Part shown: one piece after another, positions 1 through 7,179 of the stretch
Numbering within the stretch: position 1 is the stretch's first letter
Layout of the letters: each line of letters starts with the position of its first letter
Origin: an uncultured Bacteroidota bacterium
Lineage (GTDB): Bacteria > Bacteroidota > Bacteroidia > Chitinophagales > Saprospiraceae
Assembly (NCBI GenBank): GCA_937952445.1
Contig: CALGAA010000424.1
Coordinates: 1 to 16,315, forward strand
Direction of reading: 5' to 3'
DNA length: 16,315 nt
The notes under the pieces: model-generated
The model's database searches: none
Told to the model about the DNA's origin: nothing
The model's input: only the letters and a program-made list of their open reading frames with translations
Position numbers and translations under genes: made by a program

Positions 1-28
1 AGCCCAGTTAATTCAATTATATCCACAT

Positions 29-56
29 GCCAATGGCCAAAAGCCAAAAGCCAACA
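29..56. repeat. Short heptad tandem repeat, GCCAANN x4
   Basis: Four consecutive 7-bp units are visible: GCCAATG, GCCAAAA, GCCAAAA, GCCAACA. The array lies downstream of the SCP2-like gene (minus strand) and is not inside any convincing reading frame. It may be slippage-generated filler. I see no function in it. Confidence 0.6.
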
Positions 57-101
57 CCCCTATTTCCAGCAGCCAAAGTCCGAATCCTACAGCTGAATTG
101 C

Positions 102-428
102 CTAAATCAACCCAAATATCTTGGCATACTTCAACATTTCTCCCTGGTTGGAAATTTTCAACTTACCCGTTAATATTGCCATCATAGGATTGAGATCACC
201 TTTCAACAATTTCATAAGATCGGAGTCTGTGGCCTTTACAACGCATTTGGGTTCACCTTCCAAACCGGACTGTGCGGTGCATTCACCGTCATGTACACGG
301 ATGGTTACTTCATCGGTGGTTTGGTTAGTGTCATTGCGGATGATGAAATGAAAATTGGTTTCCAAACCTTCCAATACATTGGAATCCACTTTTTCGGGTA
401 GGGAAAGTAAAAATGTTTTGCTGTCCAT
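102..428 (-). CDS. SCP2 sterol-binding-domain-like small protein
   Basis: This is a 108-residue protein resembling a stand-alone SCP2 (sterol carrier protein 2) domain, a small alpha/beta fold with a hydrophobic tunnel for lipids. The supporting features are a charged amphipathic strand region (TDEVTIRVHDGEC), then a conserved-looking block with CVVKATDSDLMKLLKGDLNP, and a C-terminal TGKLKISNQGEMLKYAKIFG. The last block matches the typical SCP2 ending, in which G-K-(L/I)-x-(I/V)-x-G-(D/N) precedes a final helix. Length is usual for single-domain bacterial forms. A start 15 codons upstream (position 473) is possible, but the extra residues do not look like part of the domain, so the ATG at 428 is preferred. 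No Shine-Dalgarno is evident. It is transcribed away from fmt. Its lipid ligand and cellular role cannot be told from sequence. Confidence 0.75.
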   Translation of the reverse strand: MDSKTFLLSLPEKVDSNVLEGLETNFHFIIRNDTNQTTDEVTIRVHDGECTAQSGLEGEPKCVVKATDSDLMKLLKGDLNPMMAILTGKLKISNQGEMLKYAKIFGLI

Positions 429-739
429 GGTTCTCTGTTCTAAGTACACGAAGTTGGGTCCACACCAGTGCAAATAAACTCGTCATACATATCACGAACT
501 TAATGCCAGCTGTTGGTTAGCGTGAGTTATCGTATACAAAAACTGAACCAAAGTGGCCGTCCTTTCTTCTCCACTCAAATCATACATTTAAATACCCCCG
601 GGATTCATGATTCAGCCGGCGTACTCGTTCAGTCACGAAACAATCGGTGGTGTTTCCCTAATCTCAGTAGATTTGAGTAATTTTGAATCCCCAAATTGAT
701 GAAAATCGACCAATCTATGATCAAAATCCAGCCAATTTT
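429..739. other. Intergenic region between the divergent SCP2-like gene and fmt
   Basis: These 311 bp hold the start regions of two divergent genes. On the plus strand a TAATTTTG box at 678-685 is a good -7 candidate for fmt. On the minus strand only a degenerate TTTATTTG (about 470) is seen for the SCP2-like gene. I see no RNA gene, repeat or further convincing ORF. Confidence 0.5.
678..685 (+). promoter_or_regulatory. Candidate Bacteroidota -7 box for fmt
   Basis: TAATTTTG matches the TAnnTTTG -7 consensus of the Bacteroidota primary sigma factor. The -33 TTG is poor: GTTT at 652-655 lies 22 nt upstream. A transcript would start near 689, giving a leader of roughly 50 nt to the ATG at 740. 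That transcript would exclude the upstream in-frame ATG at 683 as the start. Confidence 0.45.
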
Positions 740-1654
740 ATGAACATTGTATTTATGGGAACACCGGAATTTGCCGTCCCGGTTTTGAGAACCTTGCACG
801 AATCTCATCACATCATCCAGGCGGTGGTCACCGTGCCAGACCAATGGGGCGGACGAAATAAAAATCAACGGATCGAATCAGCGGTAAAAAAATACGCGGT
901 GGCCAATGATTTGGAATTGCTCCAACCCACAAAACTCAATAAGTCTTCGTTTCTCGATCGGTTGAGAAACCTCCAACCTGACCTCATCGTTGTGGTGGCT
1001 TTTCGTAAATTGCCCAAGCTCGTCTGGTCGATTCCCCGACTTGGTACGATCAATCTCCACGCTTCCCTACTCCCTGCTTACCGGGGAGCGGCTCCGATTA
1101 ATCATGCCATCATACAGGGAGAAAAAGTAACCGGCATGACGACCTTTTTCATCGATGACCAGATCGATACCGGTCATATATTATTGCAGAAAGAAATACC
1201 GATAGACGAAGATGACACAGCGGGTGATTTATATGAAAAAATGATGGCATTATCCGGAAATTTGGTCATGAGGACGATACAGGGCATAGAAGATCAATCC
1301 ATTGTTCCCCGGCCTCAAAATGACGATAAAGCTTCCATTGCACCCAAGGTATTCTTTGATCAAAACGAACTCGATTTTGATCAGCCAGTAAAGGTGGTTT
1401 ACAATTTTATCCGGGGCATGAGCCCCTACCCGGCAAGCTGGACCACGTACAGGGAGAAAATACTAAAGATCTATTTTGCAACTCCAGTCAAACTCCCCCA
1501 CAACGAGGTTCCCGGAACAATTAAAACAGATTACAAGTCCTATTTTAGAATTTACTGCAGCGATGGGTATCTCTATGTAAAAGATCTGCAATGGGAAGGA
1601 AAGCGCAGAATGAAAATAAAGGATTTTCTAAATGGATTAAATCCTGATTCCTGA
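740..1654 (+). CDS. fmt: Methionyl-tRNA formyltransferase
   Basis: This enzyme transfers a formyl group from 10-formyl-tetrahydrofolate to Met-tRNA(fMet) before translation initiation in the cytoplasm. The 304-residue protein starts with the Rossmann-like formyltransferase fold (MNIVFMGTPEFAVPVL) and carries the signature around residues 105-121, N-L-H-A-S-L-L-P-x-Y-R-G-A-A-P-I-N. Catalytic Asn105 and His107 are present, as is Asp143 in the downstream D-x-x-I-D-T-G-H segment, equivalent to E. coli N106/H108/D144. The VVVAFRKLPKLVW segment is typical of Bacteroidota Fmt. The C-terminal tRNA-binding OB-like domain (about 205-304) includes FIRGMSPYPASW. An ATG 19 codons upstream is in frame, but homologues begin at MxIVFMGTPEFA, so 740 is chosen. 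def, the usual partner gene, is not beside it. It converges with a small minus-strand ORF, with stop codons only a few bases apart. Confidence 0.97.
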   Translation: MNIVFMGTPEFAVPVLRTLHESHHIIQAVVTVPDQWGGRNKNQRIESAVKKYAVANDLELLQPTKLNKSSFLDRLRNLQPDLIVVVAFRKLPKLVWSIPRLGTINLHASLLPAYRGAAPINHAIIQGEKVTGMTTFFIDDQIDTGHILLQKEIPIDEDDTAGDLYEKMMALSGNLVMRTIQGIEDQSIVPRPQNDDKASIAPKVFFDQNELDFDQPVKVVYNFIRGMSPYPASWTTYREKILKIYFATPVKLPHNEVPGTIKTDYKSYFRIYCSDGYLYVKDLQWEGKRRMKIKDFLNGLNPDS

Positions 1655-1662
1655 TTCTGATT
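1643..1662. repeat. Heptad repeat CCTGATT across the fmt 3' end
   Basis: Two exact CCTGATT units (1643-1649, 1650-1656) are followed by a partial CTGATT (1657-1662). The fmt stop codon (TGA, 1652-1654) lies inside the repeat, so gain or loss of a unit would change the last few residues of Fmt. It also touches the stop codon of the convergent minus-strand ORF. Confidence 0.6.
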
Positions 1663-1885
1663 ACATATAGGTAAATATCACCCGTTTAAAGGCTTCTACC
1701 ATAAAATCCACAAATCCTACTTCCTTAATTTTGACTGAATCGGTCATATTAAAAAATGAAACAGATTCAGATACCAGAAGATCGGCGTGATAATTGTACA
1801 TAATATGAAGCGTACTAATGGCGCTTAGTAAGATCAGAACGATGAAAATTCTTCGTAATTTGGTATTTGATTTGATCTTATCCAT
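1661..1885 (-). CDS. Small putative membrane protein, unknown
   Basis: This is a 74-residue ORF that I do not recognise. After a basic N-terminus (MDKIKSNTKLRR) there is one clear hydrophobic segment, IFIVLILLSAISTLHIMY (residues about 13-30). A polar tail follows, predicted outside if the positive-inside rule holds. The layout suggests a single-pass or signal-anchored protein. An ATG 19 codons upstream (1942) is in frame, but the start just before the basic stretch is more natural. It ends 7 bp from the convergent fmt stop. It could be spurious: base composition is AT-rich and no family is apparent. Confidence 0.4.
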   Translation of the reverse strand: MDKIKSNTKLRRIFIVLILLSAISTLHIMYNYHADLLVSESVSFFNMTDSVKIKEVGFVDFMVEAFKRVIFTYM

Positions 1886-1962
1886 GGAACAAATGTACGA
1901 AATAATGTTCATATGAGGAAAATTTATTTCCATTTCTTTCAATTTTTATGGAGTAAAAATCG

Positions 1963-1974
1963 CCTGCTAGCAGG
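1963..1974. other. 12-bp perfect palindrome downstream of the DinB-like gene
   Basis: CCTGCTAGCAGG is self-complementary. On the minus strand it is followed by CGATTTTTACTCC, so it might end the transcript of the DinB-like gene whose stop is at 2114. A palindrome with no loop makes only a short hairpin, so terminator function is uncertain. The surrounding 1943-2113 otherwise holds nothing I recognise. Confidence 0.3.
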
Positions 1975-2113
1975 AAGCCGTGTGCATTTGGGATCGGGGA
2001 AAACGGTCGGCGATCAGCAGCATGAAAGCGCTATGGAAGAATAGAACCGGGGGGAAGAAGAAATCCATGGACAGGGTCAGCGAACAAGTCCGGACGATCT
2101 ATGCTGTCATGGG

Positions 2114-2674
2114 TTACAATGCAGGTAAATTCAGGTTCATAATGCCATACCGCTCCTGCAATATATTCAGATGGTGAATTTCGTGGCCGGCGATTATAAA
2201 GGGGATCGAAGGCAAAGTGAGTGTCAGCTTGCCCAACCTTCCCTGTAATTTCATTTCCACTTTTGTCAATCCGGCAAAGAGGAGAAATGTAGCTTTCCGT
2301 ACGGTTTCGTATTCATCCCGAATACTTTCAACAGATCGCTCGATCCGGGGTAAATTTCGAACATAACGATCCTGGTCGAAACCGTGCATCACCTTTTTAT
2401 CCTTTCTGGAAATATGTAAGGCACGCCCCTGAAAAACCCGTTCGGTATCGATCATATGCAGCAGAACTTCCTGCACTGTCCATTTGCCTTTTTTATATGC
2501 ATAGTTCATCTTATCATGCGGGATCACGGACAGCGTGGCCATAAAGCTCGTCGCACCCTCCATCAGTGCAGCAAAGCCTTCATTTTGCTGGACCAGATCC
2601 GCATATTTTTGATAGTATTCGGGTATTTGGCTGTTTCCGGGTTTATGAATCTTATACGGATACCTATGAATCAT
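2114..2674 (-). CDS. DinB-family four-helix putative metalloenzyme
   Basis: The 186-residue protein has the DinB/YfiT-like four-helix fold pattern. Early segments are helix-rich. WTVQEVLLHMIDTERVFQGRAL (residues 65-86) contains His73, and GHEIHHLNIL (163-172) contains His164 and His168. This H...HxxxH triad is the usual divalent-metal site of the family. Members include thiol transferases (bacillithiol or mycothiol dependent) and many uncharacterised proteins, so the substrate is unknown. The length is normal for the family. The start ATG lies inside the end of the DUF697-SHOCT gene upstream, an 11-bp overlap (2664-2674) that implies translational coupling. It is the last gene of a tightly packed minus-strand group. 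Confidence 0.85.
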   Translation of the reverse strand: MIHRYPYKIHKPGNSQIPEYYQKYADLVQQNEGFAALMEGATSFMATLSVIPHDKMNYAYKKGKWTVQEVLLHMIDTERVFQGRALHISRKDKKVMHGFDQDRYVRNLPRIERSVESIRDEYETVRKATFLLFAGLTKVEMKLQGRLGKLTLTLPSIPFIIAGHEIHHLNILQERYGIMNLNLPAL

Positions 2675-3284
2675 GGATAAATTTCTTTTTCATCCGTACA
2701 AATTCATCTTCGGTAATTATCCCTTCATCCAGCAGTTCTTTGAGGTCTTTCAATTTCTGGACTGTTTCATCAACTGTTGATCTGGTTTCTGGTGGCGAGG
2801 CATTTTTATCCTTGATTTCATCCTCTGATTTTTTCATTTCTTCCTGGTATCGTTTGGCTTCTTCTTTACCCTTCTCAAATTTTTCGCGGTATACTTTTTT
2901 GATCCGATTAAGATCAATATCCAGGATTGTGCCCCCCTTTTCAAAGTGGGTTCGAAATGAATGGCCGACCGCATAGGTAGAAGCTCCCGAAAGTACCGAC
3001 ATGGTGACCCCTCCAATTATCGTACCGATCCCGGGTATTAATTTTATCGCAGTCCGTGCGCCCAACTTCGCCAACATCGATGAGGTCAGGGAAGTGATGA
3101 TGGCCTTGCCTTCCTCTTCCTTAAAATCTACCTCATAAATCTTACACAACCGGCGGATCAGGTCAAGCTGTACAGCACCTACGGTAAACAAATCGGCCAG
3201 AGGAAAAGGAATCAGACCTGCTCCCATGGAATAAAGCATATGATTGCGTATCGTACTTTCTGCTAATTCCTGTTTGGATTCCAT
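2664..3284 (-). CDS. DUF697-like membrane-associated protein with C-terminal SHOCT domain
   Basis: This is a 206-residue protein. The N-terminal two thirds resemble DUF697 (YcjF/GTPase-associated family). Residues 13-45 (NHMLYSMGAGLIPFPLADLFTVGAVQLDLI, described here in part) and the Gly-rich hydrophobic stretch 75-107 (ARTAIKLIPGIGTIIGGVTM onward) are the family's characteristic amphipathic or membrane-inserted pieces. A charged, probably coiled-coil linker (about 125-165) follows. Residues 174-203 are a SHOCT domain (QKLKDLKELLDEGIITEDEF, then a basic end), a short helical pair usually found at protein ends and linked to oligomerisation. It starts 9 bp after the Gfo/Idh/MocA stop and overlaps the DinB-like gene by 11 bp. 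The function is unknown; DUF697 proteins often accompany dynamin-like or Era-like GTPases, but none is in this window. Confidence 0.8.
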   Translation of the reverse strand: MESKQELAESTIRNHMLYSMGAGLIPFPLADLFTVGAVQLDLIRRLCKIYEVDFKEEEGKAIITSLTSSMLAKLGARTAIKLIPGIGTIIGGVTMSVLSGASTYAVGHSFRTHFEKGGTILDIDLNRIKKVYREKFEKGKEEAKRYQEEMKKSEDEIKDKNASPPETRSTVDETVQKLKDLKELLDEGIITEDEFVRMKKKFIHDS

Positions 3285-3293
3285 AACTGATGA

Positions 3294-4721
3294 TTATGAC
3301 AGCGTCCAGCCATCCCGGTACTCCCGCCGGACGAATTCATTCGCCGGATCAAAGTTGGTGACTTTCATATTTTGACCATCCCACAGAAGCCTCTTTCGTC
3401 CCGGGTAGTCGTACGGAGCCCACGAGGTAGGCGTCTTACCCTCTTGCAATTCTTTGATCTGATAGCTGCGAATACCGAGGTTCCCCATCAGTACGGTTTC
3501 GGACAATGGACCAGCATAAGAAAAAGGAGACGATGTTTCTCCCCCATCCATACAAGCTACTATCCATTGTTTCATATGACCGTCCATACCGCCCTCTACC
3601 CTTGCGAGCGATTCTTTTGGTTTGTTCATATTTGGATTCCCATTTGGATAATGCAGTTTGGGATCCAAACCGTAACATCCGGCGGACAACATTCCCTTGT
3701 CGCCTACCAAAAGTATTCCCCCATCCCAATTACCCAGCTTTTCGTTGGGGTCAATTCCATCGGGGAACGAAGGCATCAACCCTCCGTCGTGCCAATGCAA
3801 CTTTACAGCCGGCATCCCATCCCGTTCGGGGAATTTCAGATGCGTGATTGAACTCGGCGGACAACTTTTGGAGTAGTTGGCTTCGTAAAAGTCATCAATC
3901 CAAACGGTGGTGTTGCTGCTCGTTACTTCCGTCGGGTACCCCAGCTTGAGCGCTTTAAAAACCGGGTCAATGATATGACATCCCATATCTCCGAGCGCGC
4001 CCGTACCATAGTCCCACCATCCACGCCATTTAAAAGGCAAATACTGCGGCGAATAGTGGTTGTATGGGACTGGTCCCTGCCACAAATTCCAATCCAGCGT
4101 ATCGGGAATTGGACTTGCTGCTGTGGGAGCAGGTCTGCCTTGCGGCCAAACTGGTCGATTGGTCCAGCAATACGCTTCTGTAACATCACCGATCATTCCT
4201 GCCCATACCCATTCGCAGACTTGACGGATCCCATCACCAGAACTTCCCTGGTTTCCCATTTGAGTGACTAGATTTTTTTCTGCCGCTTTTTCGGTCAATA
4301 CCCTAACTTCATGAATGCTGTGCGCGAGCGGCTTCTCGATATAAGCGTGTTTGCCCATATCCATCATAGCTGTCCCAATGACTGCATGAGTATGATCCGG
4401 TGTCGCAATCATGACCGCATCAAATTCATCCTGAATGCTTTCCAATTTCCGATAATCCTTGAATCGTTTGGCCTGGGGATTTGCCTGGTATGCACCAGCA
4501 GCCCGCTTATCGTCCACATCGACCAGTGCAACCACATTCGCCCGACCACTTTCCTTCGCACCACTCCAATGCGAATTTCCACGGCCTCCGGCGCCTATGA
4601 CTGCAATATTGAGTTTATCAGAAGGAGCAACCCGGCCAGGTTGGGAAAGAACCGTGCCTGGTATAATTGTGAGGGCAGATGCTCCAACTACGCTATCCCG
4701 GATAAATTTTCTACGTTTCAT
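3294..4721 (-). CDS. Gfo/Idh/MocA family oxidoreductase with Tat signal
   Basis: This is a 475-residue predicted NAD(P)-dependent sugar or inositol-type oxidoreductase. The N-terminus has a twin-arginine signal (K-R-R-K-F-I, residues 2-7, followed by a hydrophobic stretch about 11-26), so folded export to the periplasm is predicted. A Rossmann domain follows with GAGGRG at 43-48, VDVD at 67-70, ATPDHTH at 106-112 and the family's EKP catalytic motif at 129-131. The C-terminal half (WTNRPVWPQG onward, then LPFKWRGWWDYGTGALGDMG) is the bacterial C-terminal type common in Bacteroidota and Planctomycetota. The substrate is unknown. The start is the ATG that gives the Tat motif. The gene lies 36 bp downstream of pdhB and 9 bp upstream of the DUF697-SHOCT gene, consistent with co-transcription but not obviously a shared pathway. 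Confidence 0.9.
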   Translation of the reverse strand: MKRRKFIRDSVVGASALTIIPGTVLSQPGRVAPSDKLNIAVIGAGGRGNSHWSGAKESGRANVVALVDVDDKRAAGAYQANPQAKRFKDYRKLESIQDEFDAVMIATPDHTHAVIGTAMMDMGKHAYIEKPLAHSIHEVRVLTEKAAEKNLVTQMGNQGSSGDGIRQVCEWVWAGMIGDVTEAYCWTNRPVWPQGRPAPTAASPIPDTLDWNLWQGPVPYNHYSPQYLPFKWRGWWDYGTGALGDMGCHIIDPVFKALKLGYPTEVTSSNTTVWIDDFYEANYSKSCPPSSITHLKFPERDGMPAVKLHWHDGGLMPSFPDGIDPNEKLGNWDGGILLVGDKGMLSAGCYGLDPKLHYPNGNPNMNKPKESLARVEGGMDGHMKQWIVACMDGGETSSPFSYAGPLSETVLMGNLGIRSYQIKELQEGKTPTSWAPYDYPGRKRLLWDGQNMKVTNFDPANEFVRREYRDGWTLS

Positions 4722-4757
4722 ATCTGCTGTAATTTGAAAGATTTATGTCAACAATAG

Positions 4758-5747
4758 TTATGCCTCGATATACATCACTTCCTTCACGGCCTTGATGATT
4801 TTCTCAGGATTGGGCATATATTCCTCCACCAGAGTAGGGGCATAAGATAGTGATGTATCAGCGGCATTGACCCGAATGACGGGTGCATCCAAATAGTCAA
4901 ATGCGAATTTCTGAACGATATAGGTCACCTCTGCTGAAACTCCAGCAAACGGCCAGGATTCATCGATGACCACGATTCGATTGGTTTTCCGGACTGATTC
5001 TATAATGGTATCATGATCCATCGGACGAATCGTCCGCAAGTCGATCACTTCCGCAGAAATTCCTTCTTTTTCAAGTTCCTCCGCGGCTTTCATTGCCTCG
5101 AGCACCATTTTATTGAAAGAAACCAAAGTCACATCCTTCCCTTCTCTTCGTATAGCTGCCTTTCCAATAGGAACCAGTAGATCTGGATCGTCAGAAACCA
5201 TACCTTTGTATCCGTACATCACCTCCGATTCCATTACACAAACGGGGTTCGGATCACGGATTGCTGATTTCAACAAACCTTTTGCGTCAGCCGGATCGAT
5301 GCAACTGATCACTTTGAGGCCAGGCGTGTTGGCCATCCAGGATTCAAAAGTTTGAGAATGCTGTTGGGCCAATTGTCCGGCAGCCCCGGATGGTCCCCGA
5401 AATACGATCGGACACCCAAATTGACCTCCGGATTGAGATAAGGTTTTCGCTGCGTTATTCACAATCTGATCGAAAGCCAGAATCGCAAAGTTCCAGGTCA
5501 TAAATTCAACGATCGGCCTCAAGCCATTCATCGCCGCTCCCACACCCAAACCGGCAAAACCCAGCTCGGTAATCGGTGTATCGATGACACGTTTCGCACC
5601 AAATTCATCCAACATACCCCTGCTGACTTTGTAGGCTCCATTGTATTGAGCTACCTCCTCACCCATGAGGAATACCGTTTCGTCTCGTCGCATTTCTTCG
5701 ACCATGGCCTCACGCAGTGCGTCTCTTAATGCCAATTCTCTCTCCAT
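4758..5747 (-). CDS. pdhB: Pyruvate dehydrogenase E1 component, beta subunit
   Basis: The 329-residue beta chain belongs to a two-subunit (alpha2beta2) thiamine-diphosphate E1 enzyme, which decarboxylates pyruvate and passes the acetyl group to E2 lipoyl domains. Visible features are MGEEVAQYNGAYKVSRG (28-44), the TPP-binding Glu61 in ITELGFAGLGVGAAMNGLRP, the FRGPSGAAGQLAQQHSQ block with conserved His130, and the transketolase C-terminal domain from about residue 200 (VIDLRTIRPMD, IDESWPFAGVSAEV). Its length is typical of PdhB. Branched-chain 2-oxoacid E1 beta is the main alternative, but the AQYNGAYKVS and QQHSQ(T/S)FE patterns favour pyruvate. The E1 alpha gene is not adjacent on either side, which is common in Bacteroidota. 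The gene lies 70 bp downstream of mpl and may have its own start signal or be read through. Confidence 0.93.
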   Translation of the reverse strand: MERELALRDALREAMVEEMRRDETVFLMGEEVAQYNGAYKVSRGMLDEFGAKRVIDTPITELGFAGLGVGAAMNGLRPIVEFMTWNFAILAFDQIVNNAAKTLSQSGGQFGCPIVFRGPSGAAGQLAQQHSQTFESWMANTPGLKVISCIDPADAKGLLKSAIRDPNPVCVMESEVMYGYKGMVSDDPDLLVPIGKAAIRREGKDVTLVSFNKMVLEAMKAAEELEKEGISAEVIDLRTIRPMDHDTIIESVRKTNRIVVIDESWPFAGVSAEVTYIVQKFAFDYLDAPVIRVNAADTSLSYAPTLVEEYMPNPEKIIKAVKEVMYIEA

Positions 5748-5793
5748 ATTTTTAAACTAAATTTATTTTAATTATGAATTCTCATATTTAATA

Positions 5794-5810
5794 TCCATGC
5801 AATGTATGGA
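5794..5810. other. Small inverted repeat between mpl and pdhB
   Basis: TCCATGC-AAT-GTATGGA forms a 7-bp stem with a 3-nt loop. One G-U wobble applies on plus-strand RNA, and one A-C mismatch on minus-strand RNA. It starts 8 bp beyond the mpl stop (5818) and is followed on the minus strand by TATTAAATA, not a clean T-tract. It could be a weak terminator or an operator for pdhB. Function is not established. Confidence 0.3.
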
Positions 5811-5817
5811 TTAATTT

Positions 5818-7179
5818 TCACAAGTCCCAGACCTTTTCCAGTTTCTTTTTCACGTCAAAGCCTCCAAAAGCGCCCGACGTCATCAACAGTACATTCACCG
5901 GTGCCCCCCTCTGTTTTTCCAGAGAAAAGTCCAACGCCTCTTCCAGTTCATCGCGGTGGTGAACGACGATCAGATCCTTGCGGCCAAACGAACGCTTGAT
6001 GTCATCATCGTCCAAAACTTCCATTTTTTTATTGGCCACAATCTGTGGATCAAACATCACGATGGCCTGGTCGGCCAAATCCAGTGCGCCGGCATATTCG
6101 GGCAGGAATCCCTTGTTCAGGCTTGAGTATGTATGTAATTCCAGAGCCGCGATCAACGGAGTTCCCGGATGCAATTCCCTAATGGCCCGAACGGAAGCCT
6201 GAACCTTAGATGGCGCGTGTGCAAAATCGATGTACACTTTGCCCCGGTCACTTTGCAATAACAGTTCCAGCCGTCTGGAGGATCCGCTAAACGTTTCGGC
6301 AGCTTTTAAAAGTCCTTCCCGATCCAAGCCCAGTTGCTCGCACAATGTCAATGCAGCCGTCAGATTTTCTACATTGTGTCGGCCGATGATCTTCAGTGGA
6401 TGTTGCCCTTCGATCACCACTACCCCATCCACAATTTCAAAATCCACTACCTGATATGGAATTGCGTTTTCCGGTTTGATTTCCTTGATGAGTCGGACGA
6501 CCTCGGGATCAAAACCATTGTAAATCACCACGCATTCCGGCCTTAGAGACTTCAGTAAGGTTCGAAAAGCCTCACAATATTGATTATACGTCGGAAAAAC
6601 ATTCATGTGATCCCAGGCAATGCCCGTAAGGATCAAAAAATCGGGATCGTAGTGTAAAAATTTCGGTCGTGAATCGACGGCTGAAGAAGGATACTCATCT
6701 CCCTCCAGCACAAAATACGGACAACCATCAAAGGTGACGATATCATCCACGCCCTCCATTTTGGCACCGATCAAATGGTCCGTGCACTCCCCCATTTGTT
6801 GCATAAGATGTACAACCATCGATGCCGTTGTGGTTTTCCCGTGGGAACCAGCGACGACAATCCGGGTCTGGTCTTTTGACCTGCTGCTGACGTAAGATGG
6901 AAAAGAATGAATCGTCAGGCCGAGTTCTTTGGCCCGAATGAGTTCAGGGTTGTCCGGTCGCGCATGCATCCCCACGATTACGAAATCCAGATCGGGGGTT
7001 ATTCTTTCGGGATCCCACCCGGTTTTGTCCGGGCACAACCCTACTTTTTTCAGGCGACTTAATGACGGATCAAACAAGATATCGTCCGATCCTGTCACTT
7101 GAAAACCCTGCCGAAGAAGCTGTATAGCAATATTGTGCATGACGGCGCCTCCAATAGATATGATGTGAACTTTTTTCAT
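5818..7179 (-). CDS. mpl: Mpl-type UDP-MurNAc:L-Ala-gamma-D-Glu-meso-DAP ligase
   Basis: This is a 453-residue Mur ligase of the Mpl branch. Mpl reattaches recycled murein tripeptide to UDP-N-acetylmuramate using ATP in the cytoplasm. The N-terminal domain has IISIGGAVMHNIA (6-18), VTGSDD (28-33) and IVGMHARPDNPEL (68-80), the Mpl counterpart of MurC's GISxxNPEL. The ATP P-loop GSHGKTTT is at 111-118, EGDEYPSSAVDSRPKF and LTGIAWDHMNVFPT are in the central domain, and DFAHAPSKVQASVRAI is in the C-terminal domain. The length agrees with Mpl (about 450) and the GMHAR motif distinguishes it from MurC. Some databases call Bacteroidota members peptidoglycan synthetase. The start at MKKVHIISIGG is the natural one, and a TATCTTTG box lies just upstream. 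pdhB follows 70 bp downstream. Confidence 0.92.
   Translation of the reverse strand: MKKVHIISIGGAVMHNIAIQLLRQGFQVTGSDDILFDPSLSRLKKVGLCPDKTGWDPERITPDLDFVIVGMHARPDNPELIRAKELGLTIHSFPSYVSSRSKDQTRIVVAGSHGKTTTASMVVHLMQQMGECTDHLIGAKMEGVDDIVTFDGCPYFVLEGDEYPSSAVDSRPKFLHYDPDFLILTGIAWDHMNVFPTYNQYCEAFRTLLKSLRPECVVIYNGFDPEVVRLIKEIKPENAIPYQVVDFEIVDGVVVIEGQHPLKIIGRHNVENLTAALTLCEQLGLDREGLLKAAETFSGSSRRLELLLQSDRGKVYIDFAHAPSKVQASVRAIRELHPGTPLIAALELHTYSSLNKGFLPEYAGALDLADQAIVMFDPQIVANKKMEVLDDDDIKRSFGRKDLIVVHHRDELEEALDFSLEKQRGAPVNVLLMTSGAFGGFDVKKKLEKVWDL

Noticed and set aside
683..739. N-terminal extension of fmt from the ATG at 683
   Set aside because: The extra 19 residues do not resemble Fmt, the family starts at MxIVFMGTPEFA, and the likely -7 box at 678-685 would place the transcript start after 683.
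1980..2177. Plus-strand 65-codon ORF between the small membrane ORF and the DinB-like gene
   Set aside because: It overlaps the end of the well-supported DinB-like gene on the opposite strand, its composition is rich in Arg, Lys and Gly without any motif, and nothing supports translation.
2566..2976. Plus-strand 136-codon ORF
   Set aside because: It lies antisense to the DUF697-SHOCT and DinB-like genes and is serine/phenylalanine-rich, the usual look of a reverse-strand shadow.
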